Shown here piece by piece: positions 28,601 through 40,600 of a stretch of 64,000 nt of DNA. The stretch's first letter is position 1. Each line of letters starts with the position of its first letter. The DNA comes from Phorcus lineatus (Eukaryota; Mollusca; Gastropoda; Trochida; Trochidae): contig OV121086.1 of the NCBI GenBank assembly GCA_921293015.1, positions 37,261,194 through 37,325,193 on the forward strand, read 5' to 3'. A program made the position numbers and the translations under genes. The notes below the pieces were generated by a model that made no database searches, was not told the origin of the DNA, and saw only the letters and a program-made list of their open reading frames with translations.

Positions 28601-31600
28601 GTAGTGCTTTGCATACCATATAGTGATTTTTGTAGCAGACTCAATTCATAGAGGAGTCACAGGACAAGACTCAAAATCTAAGAGCCTACTATCTACAGTT
28701 TCTATTCTAATTTCAAGTATCTAGCATAAAACAGATTTAAGAAATATAACAATGACAAGAAGAAATAATGAAAAGTTTACAATTATCAGAACATTCTCGA
28801 AGACTCTCTGCCAGTATGTGTATCTATTTACATGTTCAGCCAATACCAATTATTACCTTTAACATTGCAATAAAAGATTCATAGACTATAAACTGAAGGA
28901 CAAGCTCAAGAAAGAAGTGAACCTCTTTCAAGCTGTTCATAATAAAAGTCAGTCAACCAAGTCAGATAAAAAAATCAGTTACAACTGCCGAATTCCTTAT
29001 ACCATATAAGTGAGTGAAATAAAGAAAAGCATGGAATAAAATTCAGTATTTCATATTTTGTGTGTTTGCTGAGGAGCCATTACACAAAAGCACTTCTTAT
29101 TCTGCAGTTAAAGGGTTAAATTCCACCTTTTCTCTTTATAGCTATTTAAAGTCAATTATTCACGCTAAAACTCTGTTCGGCAAGTTCTTGAAATAGTGGA
29201 AGCGACACAGAGTCTGTCTGTGCGTCGTTGCAGGACATTCTGGAGATCAAACTGGGTCATGGTGACCTCACACACTTGCTATTGATCTCGTCAATCTGAC
29301 GCTGATTAGGCTTTGTACATTGCGTTACATCAATCTCTGTCGGTATTCGCCCATCAAAGGATCTACATGCAGCGATGTTGATGTCTATCAATATGATTAA
29401 CAAGGAATCTGAATAAAATTGGGGAAAAAAAGTTCTCACTTTCGATGCTAAATAAATTTGAGCTTATTTTCCAATAATGGCATTCTTTTTATTGCATTAG
29501 ATGCATCTATGTTTGGTTTTCCATCAGCATGAGTGTAGATGGAATCTTCATGCACTGTGATGGTTTCTGACAATATCAACTTTAATCTGCACAGGAGTGT
29601 GTGGAAAATTCACAGCTTTTGATGTTAACAGGGAAATGACATTGATGGAGATTGGATCTTGTATGATGCATTTGGTTATGTCTAGTTTCAAACGATCATC
29701 ACTTTTCAGATTGCAACAGGGTGGTTTGATCAGATTTCAATGAGATTGACTTTTGATTCCCTTTGTTTCAACTTGTTCGGGAAAAGTTTGGCATCACAAG
29801 TCAATACTAGCTATTAGATATTAGGTCTTTATCATGATAGGTAAGCTTCATACCAGATTAAATATGTACCTATCGATGACATGCTCATTAGGGTTTTGAT
29901 GAGGTAAATTCAACCCATGTAACCCAAAAATTGTCAATGAGTCTTTGAACAGCATGATTTTCTGGTTAACAACTTCTTTATTGTGAAAATGGTTTGATAT
30001 TTAGTCAAACAGCAGGCAAAGAGTTAATAAAGTATCATAATGTGTCTTCAATGGTGTATCAACTTCCTCTCGTCGCAAAAAAAAAGACGTTTCAAAGAGA
30101 TCACTTTCAATCCAGTCTACAGTTTTCACAAAAGCAGAGTCTTAGTAACAAATAGACAAATAAAACAACTTACACTAGGAAAGTATGGCATTTATTGGAT
30201 CCCTTAGACATTTACACTTGGAATTTTTTATTACAGTAATTTTCTGACTCGTATGAATATCAAGTACCCAGTAGGCGGGGAAGAGGCTTCCATTATTGAT
30301 TTTCTTCACATCTACTTCTGTGTTATCCTTTTTAAGCCTTCATTTCTAAATATGCACCAGAGACCTACCCAGGAGATGCAGTTTTCATAAATATTTAATG
30401 AGCTATGTGTTTTTGTAACTGAATGTTCTGATGGTTTTATTCAGTTTTGAGGACAATAGGATTTCAGAACACAACAGGCAGGTTTAAAATGAATATGATT
30501 TTTGCACATTTAACTTCTCGAGCTGTGAATTTAACCTTTTCCTCTTTTTCCTCTTGATTTACTGAACAAATATAGCAAACGACAAAAATTTATTGTTAAG
30601 CTTTTTTTACTTTTCAAGTTACAGGATATTATGTTTTGGTGCATATCACTTTGCAAGTGTAGCAATGAAGGATAGAAATAATCAACTAAAAAAAAAATGT
30701 ATGACAAAAGCCAGAATTCTTGCCAGAACAACAAACCTACTGCAGAGGTCCCTACAGATATCCAAACAAAACATTAAAAATCGGAGCAAAAAGCAATGTT
30801 TAGGGCAGATGGAGCTATAGAACAATAAACAATTACTGTTTCATCCACATCTGTTTTTACAGATGAGAGAACTAGTCCAACAAAACCCAAAAAGTGTGCC
30901 AAAAATCGTTGATCATTGAGAAGTGCCTAATGTGATTAAGAGGAGCATGCACAAATGGTGTGGTTCTGAATGTCTTGGGTCAGCTCCTTACAGCTCCATG
31001 CCTACTGAGATTGACAGGGAGCAGCATGGCAGATATCACAGCTCCTCACACCACCAAGCCTTATCATCAAATAGAGGTCATATTTATCTTCCACATCATT
31101 GTGCTCTCCCTTACATGCAATAGCTCTTACAGTATGCCGGGCTCCTTGAGTCTGAGATGAAGAACACAGGTCAAGAGAAGCTTTGATGACCAGCCTCTTA
31201 GATTACTCCTCTCTATACAATAAGCCTGAAACTGAATCTTGTATCCCAGATAATCAATACATTTTTTCTTATCGGAGGCTGTCACTGATTAGATTTTTCC
31301 CTTATGAAGGTGTTACAGCTTTTCAATGGTGATTCTCTGGATTTGTACATGTTATTTTAGCATGGAGACTGATAGGTAGTGTTTTGCATTGTAAATAGAG
31401 TCCTTGCGTTTCTGATCATCGCAAATAAATTTGTTCTAGAGGGAATTGAAAAGAAAATTTATTTCAGGATATTATACTCAGAATTTTGTCTCCAGATCTT
31501 GTGTCATATTTCACCTAGTGGTGTTCCGATTAATCGAGTTCGTCGAGCATTGCTCGTTTGGGCCATTTGACCACATAATCGAGTAAGAAATCTGTGATCG

Positions 31601-34600
31601 AGTACAACCGAGTACAAGCACGGAGTTACGTCCCTTTGCTCCCGCTTACGATGCGAAAAATAAATTAAGATATTTCATGCATTAAAACATTTAAATCGTA
31701 AAAGTAAGTTGCCTATATATTTAAAAAGCATGTTTGTTTGTATTCTGCATAATAATTCCATCCAGAAGTTGTGTTTAAGTAAACAAGTTTATATTTAGTT
31801 TTCTTCTAAGGGGCGCAAACAATCAAAATGGCGGACAGCGACGACATCGCAAAAATTTTGGCAAGGATTTATATGACACTGGGGTCTAAATTATAAAAAC
31901 TCAAACTTGTAAATTGCTTTATAATATCATTTTACAATTTGTTTTGGAAAAAAAAAGATAAATAAAATCACTAAAATTAGTAAAATAAGTTTAAATATGA
32001 TCATTTTGACTTGACAGAGTTCCCAATATATGTTGTGTAAAATGATCCTTGTAATCCAAATCCTTCTCTATAATGTACTCTGTCAAGTCAAAATGATCAA
32101 ATAAAACTTTCTAAATTTAATTTGGTGATTTAACCGATATTAGTATTTTACATAGGAAACCTGCACAGTTAAGCAAACTTTTGTTAAGCTGCTATGCACT
32201 ACCAATTTAGTCAATTCCTATCAAAGACTCATGCTCAATATACTCAATTTTATTGTTCTGTTAGTGTTAAGTTATTTTGAAGAATTTTATTATATTTTTA
32301 TTTTGTTGAGATGTTTTCATCTAGTCAATTGTTTGTGACTTACAAAGTGTTATTTTTATTTTTGTTTTATTGCAGATAAAAAATGAATAGAAATATTTCT
32401 TCTTTCTTTATTGATTAGAATAGATTATATTTTTTAAATGTTAGCAAATAAGTTTCACATTCAACCATGAATAAAAAGCCATTATAAACGATTAAATAAT
32501 TCAAAGCAACCGATTATTAATCGATCATCGATCGGTTGCCACCAACCGATGATCGATTATGAAATTTCAACCGATTCCCAACACTAATTTCACCAAACTA
32601 GAACTCTCATGGGATCAAACTTACGCACTGGATTTAACCTTATTTTAACCATTTCTGGCCCATATTATTCTTTTCAAAGCAGTGTTTGAATCAGGAATAA
32701 ATCATCATCTAACAATGATAATATTTTAATGTATACCATCCAAATGACATAGGACAATGATACATTTTTATTTCTTACCCAAACGCAAAAAAATGCTGGG
32801 TATGAAAGTTTTCATAAATGTCATTGGAATAACAGTTTTCTAAAAATAACTCTAGATCTGATTGGCTGCTAGAATGATTTTCTATTCATTTGTTCATTGA
32901 GTCCATCATACATGTGTCAACCAGACATCAATACAAACATTGGTGTTTATTTCGTTTTTCAATTCCCTTCTTTTACGCCATAAAATAGTTGTTCATTTGG
33001 TGACTGTTGAAAAACAAAAACAAGCCTTGTTCTGGCTATTTCTATCATTCAAATGCAATTGATTTGATAATGAAGAAAATATAAACTCCATAATGTGGAA
33101 AATGACTATCAAACAACACTTTGTTTACAAACTTTGCCCATGCTTTGCAAATATAGAAACTCTTATGCCATGTCTGTGAAAAATCATTTCACACATTTCC
33201 TTTGGTAATATTCTGTATCACTTTAAAAATTTATCAATAAGTGATGTTAAGTTATCAGTTTTCATCCAACATAAATTACCGGTAAGCAAATAGATCAATG
33301 TTGCTGAAGGTGGCAAAAAAAAACCATCTCGTCTAAACCGGGATACATATATATGACATTGATATAAATAACACCCAAGATAAAATCTGTATTTTCATCA
33401 ACTACCTATTTTCGAAGCTTGTGATGAGGAACAAGCAAAAAGTAACAACAGATCCTTCATTCTTCCATTAACAAAAAAAATAAATGACAGCACCATGTCA
33501 AGTTTTTTCATCCTCAATATCAGTTGGGTTAAATGGATCTAGATAGTAAGTTCAGAATGAACTGATGCGGATCCAATGAGTGCTGCCACCTGGTGAACAT
33601 ATCTGACTTGTTCTGCTTGAGTGACTATTCGTGACATCTTACAGCATTGAGAATTTGGAGAGAGAGGAAAAAAATTAAAAGAAAGAAAAAAGTTACTTTT
33701 AGGAAAAAGCAGAAGCAGTACTTCAACATCAATGATAACACATTGGTATGCTATACCTTAACCCTTTAAGAGCAGTTCCCGAATAGCCTATCTTGAGCTG
33801 TTGGTCATCCAGAAGTATGTCCTTTGGTAAAATTCCTGCAAAATGGTCTTTCACTTTAGCTAACCATGTCCTGATGCAAAATTAAAATAAATCAAGTCGT
33901 CAAATAATAATTGGTATCCTTTTTTATTAGATCACAATTATCTAATTAATGTAAGATTGAAATTTTGCCTTTCATTCAATCTTTTTTTGGGGAAAAGAAT
34001 ATGTGAGAGAAACGGGAAAACTAAATCAAACAACTGAATCAGATGGATAAACATAATAAGGCCAAGTTGAACAGGAAATACACAACATATTTCAGATTTC
34101 CCTTGGTGCAAAAACCTAAAGCAGTAATATCACCAAGGCTATCAAAGTCAGACAAGCCTTGATGAAGGAATCCCCATTTAGAAATTTCAGTTTCTCAACT
34201 TAGATGAATAGAAAATACTAGATGATATCCTGTTTCATAATAGTTTTACGAAACAAGTGTGTGTTTTGGTATCACACAAGTGAAATAAGATAATTACTAA
34301 AATCATTCAAGAGTTTCATGAAAATGTTAAAAAAACAGAACTAAATTTAGTAATTATTTCATTTAAAAACTCACATGTCAATTGTGACCTCAACAACGTC
34401 ATACTTAATTATCATAACTGCAGGTCAATCAATCAGTACGCTATGTTATTACACAGTGGTAACAAATGTTTTTTATTAAACAGTGATTTCCAACAGGCGA
34501 GTAATAGAATTTATTCAACATTTTTATTCAATTGTTGCCCCTATAAGTAGTGTACACATTAACAGATTGTTATCACCCTACCAGCACAGTTGGGAAGTAT

Positions 34601-37600
34601 GCTTACAAACTGTAAGTAATTACCTACATTACTGAAGCTAACAGGAAGAGGATTGGCTTCATCAAAGCAATCCAGATATAGGTACAAGTTCAGGAAATAA
34701 ACACATAACAAGCTCATTTGGCTCTGAAAAACTTAGATACTTAGACTGCATAAAAATAATTAAATGTTTCTCGGGCACATTTTTTTCAAAAGTTACGAGG
34801 GCGGAAGGACTTTATTTGTACTTTTTATTGGAACAAATATTGATACAGGAGGAAACATTTTAATTTGATCATAATTATATAGTTCGGAAGTGTTGACAGC
34901 CTATACAACAGTTTAGCAGTCATTCTTACATACATGTAGTTTTGGTTGATTAATGGACGATTTGTTTAAACGTTAGTAACATTGATAATTCAAAATTATT
35001 TTTCTAAATGACAATAAAAAAACTGTAACATGCAATTATGAAAGTGTTACGCCGATGCACAAGAAACATTTCACTTTATTTATTTAACCTTACGACTAGT
35101 ATCATATGATAATAGTAGTAACCCAGAAATAATTTGTTAAAATAAACAAGTGGTCATCTATAACACTGCCTTGTATCTCTACACTAAGTACTTGATACCC
35201 TTCAAGAATTTTGACAAGCAATAGTTACTATTATAATAGTAAGTAGAGAAATTATATTATTCATATACGTTTATTTATGATTAATTATCAAAGATTATAT
35301 TTCCTCCCTTCCCCCACCCGACACCGATTAAAGGCAGTTTAAGTAAATCATATACAATTCTATCTATTCATAATCAAGAACATTAACACAATGCCTGGAA
35401 CAACAAGAAACAATATAAGATGAAGTTGTACTAACAGGCCATGTCCATGATATCAGGTCATCCTACTGGACTCTCCATCTAAATCACCGCTTCATTACAT
35501 CCCAATCATGTTTACCCTGCTAACTGCATTTACATGGAGACGTATGGGTCTATACTATCTCACTATCTGCCTGTCGATGGGGAACGTGTGTTAAACCAAT
35601 CTGTCTGAGTCACTATTTTCATGTTCTATCTCATCTTTGGAAGGTTATATGGTGACTGATGACTGATGACTGACTTTATAGTGTAACAAAGTTCGAATTT
35701 GAAACAGAAATGTTCAGGTCTTTTCTTTTCTTTTCGAGCTAATTGAGACAATATTTTACCTCGTTACATGTATTTATATCGTTCTGAATGTACTGAATTT
35801 ACAATTTTCAGAACGAAGTAATCACTTTTTTAACAAAACAAAATTCACTATCACTCGCTCAAGATATTAGAGGGGCAACCGCACAGACATTTCATAATAT
35901 AACATGTATCAACATTTCTAATTACGTTATGATTTGATACGATTCAATCACGAAACACTATTTTCAGGAAATTTTGATGAAAAGACATATTTACTTTTGA
36001 CATGCACCTAGATTTTTGAGCGCAATAAACAATTTTAAAGTCAACGATATGTATTATGATACTGGAATTGTATCACAATATGTATAATGTAAGTTTACCG
36101 GTAAGTATCACGATTCTTGAAACTACAATATATCGTCACAGTTCTAATAAGATATCCAACAAATAACCTTAACTGTATAATTAGAATATTGAATTACATT
36201 TCATATTTCATAAGAGTCGATTTCAAATGATAATTTACATTTTAAACTTGTTCATGTTGTTAATGAAGAAACTGAGAGGGCTCTCAACATACTTATATCA
36301 GTCCATGTCTAAGCAGTTGGATGATTCAAACTCACAAAAACAACTAAAAATGGGAAGCTTAAGCTAAAGCGCATTTCCTCTAAAAATAGCTTATTAAGCA
36401 CTTTAAGATCTTTCCAAGTGAAAGCAAAAGGTCATTGCATCAGAATTCCCTCTAAATCAACCCTTTTTCTCATTATATCCCCAACACAACAGAGAAACGC
36501 TTTTATAAGCATTGTGAAAGGTTTCCGATTGAGGGACTTCATGAACATCAAAGCAATACCAATGGGCAGCCATTATTAAAATACAATTAGGTGTATTTAG
36601 CATCTCAGCACGACAATGAGCCATAGAACCTCCCCGCTGATAACTCCGACCGACACAATGTAGTAGACCGAGGAACAATGCTGCCATGTTATGTCACACC
36701 AGTCTGGAATCGTCACCATGAATAATTCACTCGGGGATGAGGGGGTTTCCCTGTTGCCATGACAATGATGAGTCAATCAAAGAGACAGGTGAAGAGGAGG
36801 ACACCAGTTTGAACCGGTCCGTGTGTCAAGGTTGACATATGGATGATGGGATGCGAGAGGAGATTTGTAGATAAACAGTGTAAATCACCATGTAAACTAC
36901 AGATTATAGGCTGTATCGTTCAAAGTCAGTTTCAAAGGCGGCCACATGTCTGCCTGTAAAGTGTATTCATAATTTTCATATTCATCAAAATGCTAGATTC
37001 ATAAGCAAAATATGATAAAAATGGTGACTCAGATGAATTTCCTTTAATACTGGAAATTTCTTGGTGCCATGGTGTAATGGAAAGTTTAACAATAAGCCAA
37101 ATCCATATATACAAGAGACAAAGAAAGTCAAGAGAATTAAATTTCAACAGCCTTCCTAAAACTAAACTGATAAGATATTTAAGATTATTTTTAATACATT
37201 CATTGGGACTACACATATAAGTGAATCATAGAGAAGGTTCTTTCTTAATTTCAGACTAACAATAAGCCAAACCCATATACAAGAGACAAACTCACTGACT
37301 GAACAGAATGATATAACACTGCCCACACTAGTCTCTCAGCCAGATCCTAAAATAAGATAAAATCTAAACAAGTCTGTAAGAGGACTTGAGGGCTCAATCT
37401 GACAATGAAGAAATCCAGTTTGCTTTTCTTTATATCTTTTAAAATTTGCAAATTTGCAAAAGTTCAGATTTATTAACCAAAGTCTGGTGTAAAGGTCACG
37501 TTGATAGATCATGCCACACCATTACCCCCAAAATTTCACACTTGACCATTTGCTGTGCAGTAAATCCCCATTGACTAGACATAAGACACATGTATTCTAT

Positions 37601-40600
37601 CAAGATAATTAACATTCAACTGGACTGTACTCCTGAGTGATGACCAATACCATATGGCTCTGAGGGTAACTGCTAATTCCCAGAAGGCAAATCTTCAGTT
37701 CAAAGTCTTACTTAGGGCTGGGCTTCATTAACCCTGCAATGGGTTATAATGGGTAATGCATATTGCCTTATGAGATCTATTTTTCAAATCATTATCTCAG
37801 GACTAAAAGTGAATAGCTTCAGTATGAGTACTCACAATAGCCATTTAAAATGACAATGCCAGTGTCCTTCAATAAATAAAATGACAATGGATTTTTCCTT
37901 TTTCCAAATGACCTTGACCTTACACAGCACATTCAGATCTATGTCGGACATTTTAGTGTATGATAAATAAAGAATCTGTCATTACTTGTCTGAAAGCAGA
38001 ATTACAGAAACCATTACTTCACGAACCTGTGTGTAATTATCTTTACGACCCATAACAAGTTTTTGTATAATCAAAGTTTCATTAGGAACGCCAGGGCGAC
38101 TGGCATTAGCAGGGATTAAAGAAAACCTAACCTGACCGAACAGATAAAAATAACCATCGCCTTTTTCAACCCTTTCAAGTTTGGTTGATCAGAGGGAAAA
38201 AGTAATGCTCATCATTGGACAGCCATTAATTTATTGATTTCCCTCATTTTTATGCTACACTGAGCTTAATGGGAGAAAACATCCAACTTTTAAATCATTT
38301 CTCAATCTCTTTTTTTCCCCATCTCAATGAAGCATATTTTGATATTAGAAATGTCAAATGATGTGTATTTCAATTTAAGATTTTCATTTACACTTTTGAC
38401 ACAATGAAAGTGTGTTAATCTACTGATTTTGAAAACTAACTAAGTTCTCTTCATGCTCATATTGTCATAAAATCGTCTTGACACTCTCGTTCCTTGAATA
38501 ATGTTTCATCCCCTTTGATGTGATGAATTTATAAATCAAAAACTGTTACACAATTTACCTGCTGGTTAGGAATATATATTGAAAACTGCTTACATTTAGT
38601 AATGGTCATTTTGGATTAGAATCCATTCTTTCAGATTCGATTTAAAATCTTACTGGCTAAGAAACCAAATATGATAGTAGGAACAGGAACTAAAAGAAAA
38701 GTACCAGATATAACCATATTCAGGACCATGTTATATATGATAATAACCCTGAAAGGATGAAAGAATGAAAGAGATAACCTTGGGGGAAAGATCTTGCACA
38801 ACAATAAACCCATCAAATGCAATCTACCATACCTATGCAAAATAGACATGCAATTGTCATAAAAGATCAAAGGGAATGATAAAACAATTATTTGTCCATA
38901 AAAATCACATAATCCATAGTCCTGCATGCAATAAGGGTTTATAGCATGTATCTGTCATGCTGCACTGAACAATACAAGTGTCTGATATGCTTGACTGATC
39001 ACATGAAGAGATATACTCGTGAGAAATGAGATACATACTGCCAAACATGATAACACTTGTTCGACTGTCGAGTAAATCATGAATTCTCTGGAGACATTGT
39101 GTACCAGGCTATTAGTCAAACTTTTAATTTGGCGAGGACAAGAGGAAAAACACAGTGGAAAAAATTAAGTAACTCACAAAATGATGTTCAATGGTAACAG
39201 CCTATCATTGAAGTTTACTATAGTTGATAGGTCAGCACAAAATCATTATGACATAGTGAATAAAAATACACTGCGTAGTACTAAAACAATATCAAGGCTT
39301 GTCTGGAATACCACAGACCATGAAGATTATCTTATTCTCTTATTCAGTTGTCTAAATCATTATTACTCTAGTGATATCTTGTACAAGTCTTTAAGTTGGG
39401 CTTTTTAACTCAGTGTAGACACTTTCCACACAGATATCAAATCTGGTACCGCAAAACATCATCATGCTTTGTTCCATGGGCCAATGATTTTATCAAAATT
39501 TACTGACAACACAGAAACTGAAATTGGAATTAATATTGACAACATTGATTTTTCAATATTTTTGCACTTTGCAATCAAGTAGTTGGTCGAAAACATAAAA
39601 AATCTTAATTTCAGGATAAAGATTTTATCAATGTTATGATTACATATTTATACACCTATAGTTATTACTTTTAAATTAGGTGGATTAGGGAAGGAATTAG
39701 CATATATAATCAAAACATGTATGTTTAAAATAAAGAAACTGTCCAGAAATATCCAGGATTTCAACCAGGAAGTACAGATAGTTGCTCATTTACAGTTGCT
39801 TACTCAGCAATTCTCATATAGCTTCAAACTCCACAATCACCATTGAAATTACATGGAATCTTATTTGTTATCATAAATGCATTGCAAACCTATCCCAAAA
39901 GATAAAATACAAATCATTTATTATCTGTATATAAATCAAATATAGGTAGCTTACTAGTGGTAACTGTGGGATTCAATTGGCTTAGATAACTAATTAACTA
40001 TTCATAAAAGTTGATCGGGTAAAAATTATAAAGGAGTCTGTATTGAAAAGGGCACTTTCAGATTACTAAACATACATTATAAGAAAATCATGGTCAAACT
40101 TATTATTACGCATTTCAAAGAAATGGGAAAATGGCAAAAAAAGAAAGAGGTATAGTTTACTATTATACTATTAAAAAAATTGGAAATTGGGAAGAATACA
40201 TTATAAAAACATGCATTAAGTCATAATTATGAAACAAAAAACAAGAGAAGTCATAGAATGTAAATCATTTTGTCAGTCAAGAAATATTAAACTGACCCAT
40301 CCCACTCACTCCTGTCTTACAAGATAACTTGTCACCATTCTAATCTATCAAATTCATAAGCTAACAATCCCATGATATTTTTTCTCAGAAACGACAGGCC
40401 ACACGACACAATTAACACATAAGTGTCCTATCCTGCATACCATGAACAGCAACATATTAACCCTTTCCAAGCCATGTTACCAAGATGACACAAGATAGTT
40501 GCAGTATTTTTCAGTATTTGTTTATCTTTACCATTTAATTATAATTTTCTAAAACAAATTTCATGGGATTTAATATCACAATGCCATGTTACCAAGATGA

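Noticed and set aside
31826..31893. Start of a gene at AAATGGCGGACAGCG
   Set aside because: The frame closes after about 17 codons without a good donor and lies inside a hAT-like element.
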